From: Klebsiella quasivariicola
GTDB lineage: Bacteria; Pseudomonadota; Gammaproteobacteria; Enterobacterales; Enterobacteriaceae
Direction of reading: 5' to 3'
Length of the DNA: 64,000 nt
NCBI RefSeq assembly: GCF_002269255.1
Contig: NZ_CP022823.1
Location: 1,116,001-1,180,000 of the forward strand
This document shows positions 33,950 to 42,789 of this stretch, in pieces; the stretch's first letter is position 1; each line of letters begins with the position of its first letter. The notes below the pieces were generated by a model that did no database searches, was not told where the DNA came from, and saw nothing but the letters and a program-made list of their open reading frames with translations. Position numbers and translations under genes: made by a program.

Positions 33950-35221
33950 ATGAACATTCAGTTAATGAATGTGGCCGTGGACATCATCGAGCAGCGGCTG
34001 GCGCCGCTGGCGAATGTCCTGACGCGCAACAACCACATTACGGCGATGCGCGATAGCTTTGCGCTGGCAATGCCCTTTGTGATTGTTGGCAGCCTGTTGG
34101 TTCCCATTTTGTTTCCGCCCGTTTCCATCGACGGCGCCTCGCGTTTCGGCCAGGTCTATTTGCTGCTGCGGCCTATCCTGCTGCCGACCTTTCAGCTAAC
34201 CATTGGCCTGGTGGCGCTGATTGTCGCCTTCGGCGCCAGCGCCAGCCTCGCCAAGCAGTACCGCCTGCCGGAACGGCTGTGCGGTTTAACCGGGTCTCTG
34301 GCGTTTTTGCTGTTTATCGGCTTTCGCGAGAGCGCGGTGAGCAACGTTTATCTCGGCGGCATGGGGATATTTACCGCCCTGATATCCAGCACCTATTCCA
34401 TTGAGATAATTCGCTTTTTCTACAAAAAAGGCTGGTGTATTCGCTTGCCTGATGAAGTGCCGCTGATGACCCGCAACGGCTTTCAACTGCTGATCCCGCT
34501 GCTGGTGGTGATGCTGTCGATAAGCGTGATGAATGCCATACTGCTGCAGACCACCGGGCGCATCGTACCGGAGTTAATCAGTGAAGCGGTGCGGCCGCTG
34601 GTGCTGGCGTCCGACACGCTGATGGCGGTACTTATCTCTTTATTTATCTGTAACTTACTCTGGTTTATTGGTATCCACGGCGCGCTGATTATTACCGGGA
34701 TCATGAACCCGTTCTGGATGACCTATCTGTTTGAAAATCAGCAGGCGCTGGCGGCGGGTTCGCCAACGCTGCCGCATATTTATCTGCAGGGGTTCTGGGA
34801 TTTTTACCTGCTGATCGGTGGTATTGGCTCCACTTTGCCGCTGGTGCTGATGGCGATGCGCAGTCGCTCGCGGCAGCTGAAAAGCGTGGCCAAGATTGGC
34901 CTGCTGCCGTCGCTGTTTAATATCAACGAGCCGATACTGTTTGGTTTTCCGGTGATCATGAACCCGGTTTTTTTACTGCCGTTTCTCTTTGTTCCACTGA
35001 TAAACGCCTGTATCGCATGGTATTTAACTCAGCTGGGTATTCTCGATCGCGCGGTGGCGATGCTGCCATGGTCGATGCCTTCCCCGCTGGGGGCGGCATG
35101 GTCGGCGAACGGCAGCTGGAAAAATCTGTGTATGAGCCTGTTCGCGATGTTTAACGCCTGGATGCTCTATCGTCCCTTCTTCAAAGTGTACGAACGTCAG
35201 CTCGCGGAAACCGAACGCTGA
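33950..35221 (+). CDS. PTS cellobiose-type IIC permease (second copy, no own IIA/IIB)
   Basis: A 423-residue CelB/ChbC-family permease. Start ATG 33950 follows GGTAGGAG; a longer frame from 33821 would cross the operator and is rejected. Conserved blocks include NNHITAMRDSFALAMPFVIV, LLWFIGIHGALIITGIMNP and SLFNINEPILFGFPVIMNP. It has the same architecture as the IIC at 32126 but is clearly diverged, so it is not a recent duplicate. No IIA or IIB accompanies it; it may use the divergent IIA/IIB for another sugar or for longer oligosaccharides. Confidence 0.92.
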   Translation: MNIQLMNVAVDIIEQRLAPLANVLTRNNHITAMRDSFALAMPFVIVGSLLVPILFPPVSIDGASRFGQVYLLLRPILLPTFQLTIGLVALIVAFGASASLAKQYRLPERLCGLTGSLAFLLFIGFRESAVSNVYLGGMGIFTALISSTYSIEIIRFFYKKGWCIRLPDEVPLMTRNGFQLLIPLLVVMLSISVMNAILLQTTGRIVPELISEAVRPLVLASDTLMAVLISLFICNLLWFIGIHGALIITGIMNPFWMTYLFENQQALAAGSPTLPHIYLQGFWDFYLLIGGIGSTLPLVLMAMRSRSRQLKSVAKIGLLPSLFNINEPILFGFPVIMNPVFLLPFLFVPLINACIAWYLTQLGILDRAVAMLPWSMPSPLGAAWSANGSWKNLCMSLFAMFNAWMLYRPFFKVYERQLAETER

Positions 35222-35318
35222 TCCCCTTGCCGTCGGCGGCTTATCCCCCGGCGGCACCTGCTCATCTGCTCCTCCTTCCGCTCCACTGCCGGCTCCCGGC
35301 GGCATTCTTGTTATTTTA

Positions 35319-35334
35319 TGTGATCAGTCTCACG
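35319..35334. promoter_or_regulatory. CRP-like site upstream of the porin
   Basis: TGTGATCAGTCTCACG matches TGTGA-N6-TCACA except at the last base. It lies 48 bases before operator 2, a usual spacing for CRP activation with repressor control downstream. Confidence 0.75.
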
Positions 35335-35381
35335 AATATATTCGTCGCAGAGCGAATTTTGTGAACCAGATAGGCAATTAT

Positions 35382-35395
35382 GGAAAGCGCTTTCC
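35382..35395. promoter_or_regulatory. LacI-type operator 2 (before the porin gene)
   Basis: GGAAAGCGCTTTCC, identical to the 14-base core of operator 1 at 33830-33843, about 90 bases before the porin start. This joins the porin-GH5-GH1 unit to the same regulon. Confidence 0.85.
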
Positions 35396-35483
35396 CTTAA
35401 TGGATGTACATTTCCATTTTTGATCCGTAAATTTCCCCTCCGTTATCGGTTCGTGTTAACAAACATAACGTGGGAAAAAAATA

Positions 35484-36821
35484 ATGATAAAGCTGAAACA
35501 TTCAATACCTCTGGCTCTCCTCTCGCTGGCAGGGACCAGCAACATGGCCTGCGCCGATCCGAAGTATGATTTTGCGCTGCATGGCTATATCCGCTCCGGG
35601 ATCCTGGCCAATTCCGATGGCAACCGCGCGGACTCTGTCGGCCTGATGCCGGACGGCAAATGGCGACTCGGCAACGAAGAAGACACCAAGATCGAACTGA
35701 TCCCCACCGTGACGCTGACGGCGGACAGCGGCGTGGTGGCGAAAGTGCAGGCCAACCTCACTCACCAGTCGAAATGTACCTCCGACTGGAACTGTCAGGA
35801 TGACGATGGCCATGACGTGCAGTTTCGTGAAGGGTTCGCCGAGCTGAGCAATCTGGATTTTGCGCCGGAGATGACTTTCTGGGCCGGTAAGCGCTACAGC
35901 AGCTCCAACACCTCCAGCCATCAGTTCGACTGGGAGTACATTCAGTACAACGGCACCGGCGGCGGCTTCGACAACATGGATCTCGGCTTCGCCCGCTTCG
36001 ACGCCGGGGTCTACGCCTTTTCACCCACCGATGAAACCAAAGCCTACCCGGTGGATAAGGGAGATCAGGGCTACCCGGATGACTATTCCCTCAACCTGTG
36101 GCTGAAAAAGATCGCGGGGACAGGCTTCGATCTGGAGCTGATCGGCCACCACATGAACCGTAACGAAAACCATCCGACTTCCGCCGAGAAGGGCTATGGC
36201 GTGACCGGTATTTATAACTTTGACGGCTTCTACGGCCTGACTGGAGGCTACTCCCGCCTCGCATTGCAGTACGGCAAAGGGCTGGCGGCGGGCGACTCGC
36301 TGGGTAAAAACGGCTGGGGCTGGGCCAACCTGGAAAACACCCAGTCCTGGCGAGTGGTGCTGGATAGCGTGGCCTCGATGGGCGATCTGGAGATCTCCAC
36401 CTTCGCTTTCTGGCAGAAAGATAAAAACTACCGCTGGTGGACGGAAGATGAAAATGGCTGGGGACGCTCGATGTGGGTCGCCGGTATCCGCCCTTATCAT
36501 CAGATCACCCGCAACTTTGCCATGCAATATGAGCTGGGCTACGAATACCTTGATGACAAAAACTACAAAGGGGTGAACGGCAAAGGCAAAGGCGGCCTGA
36601 CTAAAGTCACCGTTGCGCCAACGCTGACCTTTGACTCCGGCTTCTGGGCACGCCCGCAGCTGCGCTTCTTCGTCACCTATGCGAAGTGGGATAAAGGCGT
36701 ATCCGATGCGCTGGACGGCAACTACAACTGGGATACCAATACCATCACCGCCGGCGGGTACTCCCGCAGTGGCTCAACCGACACCGTTAACTTCGGCGTA
36801 CAGGCCGAAGTCTGGTTCTAA
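35484..36821 (+). CDS. LamB/BglH-family carbohydrate porin
   Basis: A 445-residue outer-membrane porin of the maltoporin family, with a signal peptide (KHSIPLALLSLAGTSNMACA) and mature start DPKYDFALHGYIRSGI. Family traits are the ELIPTVTLTADSGVVAKVQ strand, the FREGFAELSNLD and FWAGKRYSSSNTSSHQFDW segments, many alternating aromatic strands, and a final aromatic residue (VWF) for barrel assembly. It would admit oligosaccharides too large for general porins, consistent with the secreted GH5 encoded 12 bases downstream. The sugar cannot be read from sequence; BglH-type members favour aryl-beta-glucosides. Confidence 0.9.
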   Translation: MIKLKHSIPLALLSLAGTSNMACADPKYDFALHGYIRSGILANSDGNRADSVGLMPDGKWRLGNEEDTKIELIPTVTLTADSGVVAKVQANLTHQSKCTSDWNCQDDDGHDVQFREGFAELSNLDFAPEMTFWAGKRYSSSNTSSHQFDWEYIQYNGTGGGFDNMDLGFARFDAGVYAFSPTDETKAYPVDKGDQGYPDDYSLNLWLKKIAGTGFDLELIGHHMNRNENHPTSAEKGYGVTGIYNFDGFYGLTGGYSRLALQYGKGLAAGDSLGKNGWGWANLENTQSWRVVLDSVASMGDLEISTFAFWQKDKNYRWWTEDENGWGRSMWVAGIRPYHQITRNFAMQYELGYEYLDDKNYKGVNGKGKGGLTKVTVAPTLTFDSGFWARPQLRFFVTYAKWDKGVSDALDGNYNWDTNTITAGGYSRSGSTDTVNFGVQAEVWF

Positions 36822-36833
36822 GGAGAGACAACG

Positions 36834-39026
36834 ATGAAGCCGATGAAAAACCTGCTGCTGATGGGGCTGCTGTCCGCGCTGGGAGCCGGCGGGGCGCTGG
36901 CCGCCGAGCGCTCGCACTTTACGCACTTTATCACCCGCGATGGCGCTACTCTCAAGGACGGCGACAAGGTGTTTCGCTTCGCCGGGATCCACGCCCCGGA
37001 GCTACACCGTATTGAAGATGACGCCCGCGGCCCCTGCAAGGCAGATCCGCGCGGCTGGGGGCAATATTTTAAATGGCCGACGGCCCAGGAGCAGCAAAAC
37101 TGGATCCAGGCGATGGTGCAAACCGGGGCGAAAGCTCAGCGCGTCTACGTGCTGTCGGTGCAGCAGGAATTTGATAAGGCCTGCGGCCGCGAGACCCATA
37201 TTCTGGCGCCGGAAACGGCGGACGGCATGCCGCGGCTGAATGAAAAAGCCATGCGGGTGTATGACAACATGATTGCCGAAGCGGATAAACAAGGATTGCG
37301 ACTGATCCTGCCGTTTATCGACCACTGGTGGTGGTGGGGCGGGCGCGAGCAGCTGGCGGCGTTCTATCATGAAAAAGCGGAAGACTTTTATCGGACCGAT
37401 AGCAAGACCTTCAAAGCCTATCTGGATGTGATCCGCCAGGTCATCACCCGGAAAAATACCGTCACCGGCCGCGCCTATTATGATGAAAAGGCGATCATGG
37501 CCTGGGAAACCGGTAACGAGCTGGAGGATACCAACGCCGATTTCCTGCATCAGACCGCGGCGTGGATTAAAAAATGGGCCCCTCATCAGCTGGTGGTGGA
37601 TGGCACCTATAAGAAAATCAATCCGTTTGCGTTGACCGACCCCAATGTGGATATCGTCAGCAATCACTATTACACCAATGCCGATAATAACCACCCCGGG
37701 CAGGTCACGCAGGATCTGCGCGCCGTCGGCGGGCAAAAAGTCTATCTCGTCGGCGAGTTTGGCCTGCTGCCGGCGGATCAACTGAACGCCATTATGCAGT
37801 CGATTGTTCACAGTGAGGTCAACGGGGCGCAAGCCGCCGGCGGGCTTATCTGGGGCTTCCGCGGCCATCGTCACGACGGCGGCTTCTACTGGCATAAGGA
37901 GTCGACCGGACACTACAGCTACCACCTGCCGGGGTTTGCCAAAGAAGGCGAAGCCAACCAGGAGCAGGCGGTGGTCGATCTGGTGCGCACCGCCGCGGCG
38001 CAGATGGCCGGGCAGCAGACGATGGCGCCGCTGCCGAAGCCGGACGCGCCTTTGCTGCGGGAGACCACCTCGCCCTTCGCGATCAACTGGATGGGCGCTG
38101 CGGTGGGGCGCAGTTACGATGTCGAACGCGCCGCCTCGCCGACCGGACCGTGGACGGTGGTGGGCCGGGATATCTCCGATGGCGTTAACGAATGGAACCC
38201 GGAAACCATGGTTCTGTTCCGCGACGATTATCGTCAGCTTCAGCTCGGGCACACGTACTACTACCGGGTGACGGCGAAAAACGAGAGCGGTCGTTCGGCC
38301 CCTTCCAATGTGATTAGCGTGCAGCATAGCGAGGAGAATCAGCCGCCGGTTATCACGCTGGAACCGGCCCTAACCACCACGCAGGACCGGGGCGTCGAGC
38401 TTACGGCCAGCTGGCAGGACGATGGCCTGCCGTCGCGAGAGGTTAAGGTGGGCTGGCAGCACGCCGGTGAGGGACAGGTGCATTTCTGCCATGCCGATCG
38501 GGCTCAAACCCGGGCCTGGTTTACGGCGCCAGGCACCTATGCGCTGACGTTCACGGCGGACGATGGGCTGCTGAAAAGCAGCAAAACCGTGACCGTGACG
38601 GTGAGCGAGGCGACGGGGAAAGCGCCGGCGGATTTCTGTCGTTATCACGGCGAAGTCTATGGCGTGGCTGAGGGGCGCCTGACGGTAATGAAGAGTGAAA
38701 AAGACGCGCTGACAGTTGGCGAGGACGGCTTCCTCGGCCCATTCGCCAGCGAGGGGGATAAGATCAGCTGGCAGGTGCAGGCGCCGTGGAGCGGTCAGTT
38801 CCTGCTCAACGTAACCTTCAACGGTAAATGGGGCGGTAAGCAGAACTCGTTTGTCGTCAACGGGGGCGCCCCGCAGGCCGTGGCCTTCCCGCAGACGGAT
38901 GAGCAGGGCCAGCAGCTACGGATACCGGTGACGCTTAAGGCGGGGACCAATCAGGTTGACTTCGGCCGCTTCGCCGGCGACTGGGGCTACATGTTCATTA
39001 AATCGATCGAAGTGGTCGCGGAGTAG
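36834..39026 (+). CDS. Secreted GH5-type glycoside hydrolase with FN3-like, Ig/PKD-like and CBM-like domains
   Basis: A 730-residue exported enzyme: Sec signal peptide (MKNLLLMGLLSALGAGG, cut near ALAA), then a (beta/alpha)8 catalytic domain of clan GH-A, GH5 type, at about 25-400. Acid/base Glu229 lies in AWETGNELED and the nucleophile Glu308 in VYLVGEFGLL; substrate-binding aromatics include DHWWWWGG at 163-170. A fibronectin-III-like domain follows (about 405-500), then an Ig/PKD-like domain (about 505-590), and a C-terminal CBM6/35-like module (about 600-730, FNGKWGGKQNSFVVN). The fold resembles endo-beta-1,4-mannanases and related GH5_7 enzymes more than plain cellulases, but specificity is uncertain. 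It likely cuts a plant beta-glycan outside the inner membrane to feed the porin and PTS. Confidence 0.85.
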   Translation: MKPMKNLLLMGLLSALGAGGALAAERSHFTHFITRDGATLKDGDKVFRFAGIHAPELHRIEDDARGPCKADPRGWGQYFKWPTAQEQQNWIQAMVQTGAKAQRVYVLSVQQEFDKACGRETHILAPETADGMPRLNEKAMRVYDNMIAEADKQGLRLILPFIDHWWWWGGREQLAAFYHEKAEDFYRTDSKTFKAYLDVIRQVITRKNTVTGRAYYDEKAIMAWETGNELEDTNADFLHQTAAWIKKWAPHQLVVDGTYKKINPFALTDPNVDIVSNHYYTNADNNHPGQVTQDLRAVGGQKVYLVGEFGLLPADQLNAIMQSIVHSEVNGAQAAGGLIWGFRGHRHDGGFYWHKESTGHYSYHLPGFAKEGEANQEQAVVDLVRTAAAQMAGQQTMAPLPKPDAPLLRETTSPFAINWMGAAVGRSYDVERAASPTGPWTVVGRDISDGVNEWNPETMVLFRDDYRQLQLGHTYYYRVTAKNESGRSAPSNVISVQHSEENQPPVITLEPALTTTQDRGVELTASWQDDGLPSREVKVGWQHAGEGQVHFCHADRAQTRAWFTAPGTYALTFTADDGLLKSSKTVTVTVSEATGKAPADFCRYHGEVYGVAEGRLTVMKSEKDALTVGEDGFLGPFASEGDKISWQVQAPWSGQFLLNVTFNGKWGGKQNSFVVNGGAPQAVAFPQTDEQGQQLRIPVTLKAGTNQVDFGRFAGDWGYMFIKSIEVVAE

Positions 39027-39034
39027 TACGTTCA

Positions 39035-39063
39035 GGCTGCGCCAGACGGGCGCAGCCTTTTTT
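39035..39063 (+). terminator. Terminator/attenuator between GH5 and GH1 genes
   Basis: GGCTGCGCC pairs with GGGCGCAGCC and is followed by TTTTTT. It lies within the 50-base gap between two co-oriented genes, so GH1 is either transcribed at a reduced level by read-through or from its own promoter. Confidence 0.85.
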
Positions 39064-39076
39064 CGAAGGAGAAGTT

Positions 39077-40477
39077 ATGCAGCAGTATCAGTTTCCGCAA
39101 GGGTTTCTGTGGGGGGCGGCGGCGTCTGGCCCGCAAACGGAAGGGGTCGCCAATAAGCGCCATCGTTCCATCTGGGACAGCTGGTTTGCCGAACAGCCTG
39201 AGAGATTTTATCAACAGGTAGGGCCGCAAACCGTATGTGATACTTATCATCAGTATCCGCAGGATGTGGCGCTGATGAAACAGACCGGCTTCAACTCGTT
39301 TCGCACCTCAATTCAATGGTCACGACTGATCGCTGATTTGGAAACCGGCGCGCCGGACCCGGACGCGGTGCGTTTTTATCACGCTTATCTCGATGAAATG
39401 ATCGCCAACGGCATTGAGCCGATGATCAATCTCTACCATTTTGATATGCCGGAAGCGCTGCAGAAGCAGTACGGCGGCTTTGAATCAGCGCACGTGGCCG
39501 AGCTGTTTGCCCGCTTTGCCCGCACCGCCTTTAGCCTGTTTGGCCATAAGGTTAAATACTGGATCACCTTCAACGAACCGATTGTACCCGTTGAGGGAGG
39601 CTACCTGTACGACTTCCACTATCCGTGTAAGAAAGATGGCCGGCTGGCGGCGAAGGTGGCGTTTAATATTATGCTGGCGCACGCCAAAGCGGTAACGGCT
39701 TATCGTGAACTGGCGCTGGCGGGCGAGATCGGCGTGGTGCTCAACCTGACCCCGAGCTATACCCTTACCGACAGCGAGGCGGATAAAAGAGCCGCCGGGT
39801 ATGCCGACCTGCTTTTTAACCGCAGCTTCCTTGACCCGCTGGTAAAACATGAATTCCCCAAAGCGCTGTGCGAGATCCTCGCCGCCCACGACTGCCTGCC
39901 GACGACCAGCAAAGACGACGTGGCGTTGATCCTCAGCGCGGATATCGATTTTTTAGGGGTGAACTATTACGTGCCGCGGCGGGTAAAAGCGCGTGAGGGC
40001 AACTATGACCTCGATTATTTCACCCCGGAATACTATTTCGAAAACGCGGTAAACCCGCAGGGCCGCTTTAATCCCTATCGTGATAACAACGAGATCCTGC
40101 CGCAGGCGATCTATGATATTGCCGCCAATATTCGCGATAACTACGGCAATATTAAGTGGTATCTCGCAGAAATTGGTATTGCGATGGATCGGCAAGCAGA
40201 GGGTGAGCCGGGAGCGGATGGGGTGATAGACGATACTTTCCGCATCCAGCTGATGGAGGAGCATCTGGTGCAGCTGCATCGGGCGATAGCCGACGGCGCG
40301 AACTGCTTTGGCGTACACCAGTGGACGTTTATCGACAACTGGTCGTGGATCAATGCCTTTAAACGGCGCTACGGCTTCTGGCGACTGGATCTGGAGACCG
40401 GCGAGCGGCAGATAAAACGCAATGCGCTGTGGTTTGCGCAGCTGGCCGCCGCTAACGGATTCAGCTGCGATAAATAG
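39077..40477 (+). CDS. GH1 family phospho-beta-glycosidase
   Basis: A 466-residue cytoplasmic GH1 enzyme that would cleave a PTS-imported 6-phospho-beta-disaccharide into hexose and hexose 6-phosphate. The acid/base is Glu167 in YWITFNEP; the nucleophile is Glu365 in WYLAEIGIAM, where the usual ENG reads EIG. Other family blocks are FLWGAAASGPQTEGV and FGVHQWTFIDNWSWINAFKR (shortened here), followed by RRYGFWRLDLETGERQIKR. A Shine-Dalgarno GAAGGAGAAG precedes the ATG. The unusual nucleophile neighbourhood and overall divergence from AscB suggest a different aglycone or sugar preference. Confidence 0.9.
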   Translation: MQQYQFPQGFLWGAAASGPQTEGVANKRHRSIWDSWFAEQPERFYQQVGPQTVCDTYHQYPQDVALMKQTGFNSFRTSIQWSRLIADLETGAPDPDAVRFYHAYLDEMIANGIEPMINLYHFDMPEALQKQYGGFESAHVAELFARFARTAFSLFGHKVKYWITFNEPIVPVEGGYLYDFHYPCKKDGRLAAKVAFNIMLAHAKAVTAYRELALAGEIGVVLNLTPSYTLTDSEADKRAAGYADLLFNRSFLDPLVKHEFPKALCEILAAHDCLPTTSKDDVALILSADIDFLGVNYYVPRRVKAREGNYDLDYFTPEYYFENAVNPQGRFNPYRDNNEILPQAIYDIAANIRDNYGNIKWYLAEIGIAMDRQAEGEPGADGVIDDTFRIQLMEEHLVQLHRAIADGANCFGVHQWTFIDNWSWINAFKRRYGFWRLDLETGERQIKRNALWFAQLAAANGFSCDK

Positions 40478-40530
40478 CGCGCCGCGCCAGCGCTCTCTCT
40501 TACCGTCGCGGAAAGGGGGAGCGCGGGGGG

Positions 40531-42603
40531 TTACGCCAGTTCGTCTTTATTAATGCCCAGCCGCTTCATGCGCGACAGGAGCGTGGTGCGCTTCAGCCCC
40601 AGCCGCTGGGCGGCGCCTTTCGGCCCGGCCACCACGCCATTGCTTTCTTTCAGCACCCGGACAATCAGCTGATATTCATCCTCACCTTCCTCAGGCAGGA
40701 CCTCCGGCGTCCGCGGGGCTTCCACGATATCCCGCTCCGGCAGGGAGAGCTGCAGCACGTTGCCGCGGGTCAGTAACACCGCCCGTTCGATGACGTTTTC
40801 CAGCTCGCGCACGTTGCCCGGCCACTCCATACGCGTCAGGGTGCGCAGGGTTTCCGCCGGGATGCTGTCGATATTGCGCCCCATGCGGCGGGCGATTTTG
40901 AAGGTAAAGGCCTTCACCAGCAGCGGGATATCGTCCGGCCGCTCGCGCAGCGGCGGCAGGTGGATCGGGAACACGTTGAGCCGATAGTAGAGATCGCTGC
41001 GGAATTCCCGGTCGATAACCATCTGCTTGAGATCGCGGTTGGTGGCGGCGATCAGCCGGACGTCGGTCTGGATCAGCTTATTGCTTCCCAGGCGTTCAAA
41101 CTCCTGTTCCTGGAGAACGCGCAGCAGTTTGGGCTGTAGCTCCAGCGGCATATCGCCCACTTCATCAAGGAACAGGGAGCTTTTGTCCGCCAGCTCGAAG
41201 CGGCCGATACGCTGGGCGCTGGCTCCGGTGAAGGCGCCACGTTCGTGGCCGAACAGATCGCTCTCCAGCAGCCCGGCGGGCATCGCGGCGCAGTTCATCT
41301 TCACCATCCGCCGACCGTTGCGGCCGCTCAGGTTGTGGATAGCGCGGGCGATAAGCTCTTTGCCGGTGCCGGTTTCACCGAGGATCAGCACGGTGCTGTC
41401 GCTGTGGGCGACCATCTCGACCTGCTTGAGCACATTGTTCATCGCTTCGCTGCGGCCGATGATCTCCCCGAATTCGCTTTCGACATTATTCAGCTGCTCG
41501 GTGAGCGCGAGGTTCTCATCCACCAGCCGCTCTTTCAGGCGCTGAATTTCGCGATAGGCGAGGGCGTTATCGATAGCGATCGACACCCGCTCGGCGATCT
41601 GTCGCAGCAGCTTGAGATTGGTGGTGGTGAAGACCTGTTCGTCGCACTGCGCCAGCTTTAGTACCCCGAGCAGGGTGTTGCCGGACATCAGCGGCAGCAG
41701 GCACAGGGTCTGGATCTTATTGCCCCACATCTCGAAGAGCATTTTCTCGTATGGCGCGAGGGTGTCATGCTCATGCAGGTTGAGCAGCAGCATCTCTTTG
41801 CTTTTGAACACGCGCTCGGTGAGGGTGCCGGCTTCGTCCACCTCGCTCTGGTCGTGAACCGGGTGGCTGGCGTCGAGATAATGGGTGGAATAGATGTTGA
41901 GCTTCCCTTTGCGGTCGCTGCGCAGCACCACGCTGATGGCATCGATCCGGAAATAGCGATGGATCTCTTTCGCCACCTCGCTGACCAGCTCGTCGATGTC
42001 CAGTCGCGAGAGCACCGCGTTGGTGATGGCCACCAGGATGCGGAAGTTGTCGCGCTCGTGGCACAGTAGATCGTAATCGACGTTGTTGCTGACCCGGTTC
42101 TGAATCTGCTCGGTGACGACGGCGACAATCTGCGTAAAGGTGTGCAGCCGCTGGAATTCTTTCTCGCTCCACGGCCGGTTGTCGTGGCGGAGAAATTCGC
42201 AACCGCCGAAGATCCGCCCGTCCGCCGCCAGCGGCAGCAGACAGTAGTACCCGAACGGACGATACAGTCCGCTGCGGATAAGCTGCGGCCAGGTGTCGGC
42301 AAAGGTCTCATGATCGCAATGCAGCGCATCTGGCCGGGAGAGCAAGCGACGCACCGGGCCATGGGCCAGGACGGTTTCATCCTCGTAGCTTACCGGGTGG
42401 CCGGCCTCATCGCAGGCGTACCTGGCCGCGCGGTGATTACCCGCGTTCCACAGGATAATGGCCGCCTCGTCGGCCAGCGCGGACTGTTGCACCAGGCGGG
42501 TCAAGGTTTCGCTTAGCGCGGCCAGATCGGGCTGCTGTAATAAAAGCCGGGTGATATCGAACAGCCCCTGCTGGCCGAGATCGCTCATCGGTGTATACGA
42601 CAT
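40531..42603 (-). CDS. fhlA: Formate hydrogenlyase transcriptional activator FhlA
   Basis: A 690-residue sigma54-dependent activator that binds formate and switches on hyc, hyp and hydN-hypF. It has an N-terminal sensory region with two GAF-type domains (about 1-370), an AAA+ domain with Walker A GETGTGKELIARA, the sigma54-contact loop GAFTGA in HERGAFTGASA, and LFLDEVGDMP as Walker B, then a C-terminal HTH (RLGLKRTTLLSRMKRLGI). It lies downstream of hypE on the same strand, as in E. coli, separated by a REP-like element. Full length. Confidence 0.98.
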   Translation of the reverse strand: MSYTPMSDLGQQGLFDITRLLLQQPDLAALSETLTRLVQQSALADEAAIILWNAGNHRAARYACDEAGHPVSYEDETVLAHGPVRRLLSRPDALHCDHETFADTWPQLIRSGLYRPFGYYCLLPLAADGRIFGGCEFLRHDNRPWSEKEFQRLHTFTQIVAVVTEQIQNRVSNNVDYDLLCHERDNFRILVAITNAVLSRLDIDELVSEVAKEIHRYFRIDAISVVLRSDRKGKLNIYSTHYLDASHPVHDQSEVDEAGTLTERVFKSKEMLLLNLHEHDTLAPYEKMLFEMWGNKIQTLCLLPLMSGNTLLGVLKLAQCDEQVFTTTNLKLLRQIAERVSIAIDNALAYREIQRLKERLVDENLALTEQLNNVESEFGEIIGRSEAMNNVLKQVEMVAHSDSTVLILGETGTGKELIARAIHNLSGRNGRRMVKMNCAAMPAGLLESDLFGHERGAFTGASAQRIGRFELADKSSLFLDEVGDMPLELQPKLLRVLQEQEFERLGSNKLIQTDVRLIAATNRDLKQMVIDREFRSDLYYRLNVFPIHLPPLRERPDDIPLLVKAFTFKIARRMGRNIDSIPAETLRTLTRMEWPGNVRELENVIERAVLLTRGNVLQLSLPERDIVEAPRTPEVLPEEGEDEYQLIVRVLKESNGVVAGPKGAAQRLGLKRTTLLSRMKRLGINKDELA

Positions 42604-42672
42604 TGCTTACGTCCAAAACGCGCCGACAACGTGGCGCATAAGAAAATGATGGTACAAATAATAGTATGTTAA

Positions 42673-42694
42673 TAAAGCGGTTATTGCCGCTTTA
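42673..42694. repeat. Small inverted repeat before fhlA
   Basis: TAAAGCGG pairs with CCGCTTTA around TTATTG. It lies between the REP-like element and fhlA and could act as a weak terminator or processing hairpin on the hyp transcript. Confidence 0.5.
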
Positions 42695-42776
42695 ACCCCG
42701 GCTCGCGCTGCGCTTAGCCGGGCTACATGTACGCGCAGTTTTGTAGCCCGGATAAGGCGCCAGCCGCTATCCGGGA
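42695..42776. repeat. REP/BIME-like palindromic element between hypE and fhlA
   Basis: Two facing GCC-rich units, CTTAGCCGGGCTACA and TGTAGCCCGGATAAGG, enclose a short spacer. The same units recur at 63224-63308. Such elements stabilise upstream mRNA or bind gyrase/IHF in enterobacteria. Confidence 0.85.
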
Positions 42777-42789
42777 GCCGACGCCGTCG

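Noticed and set aside
37002..38327. 441-codon open frame antisense to the GH5 gene
   Set aside because: Low-quality composition (His/Arg-rich, no domain pattern) and full overlap with a gene whose catalytic motifs are clear.
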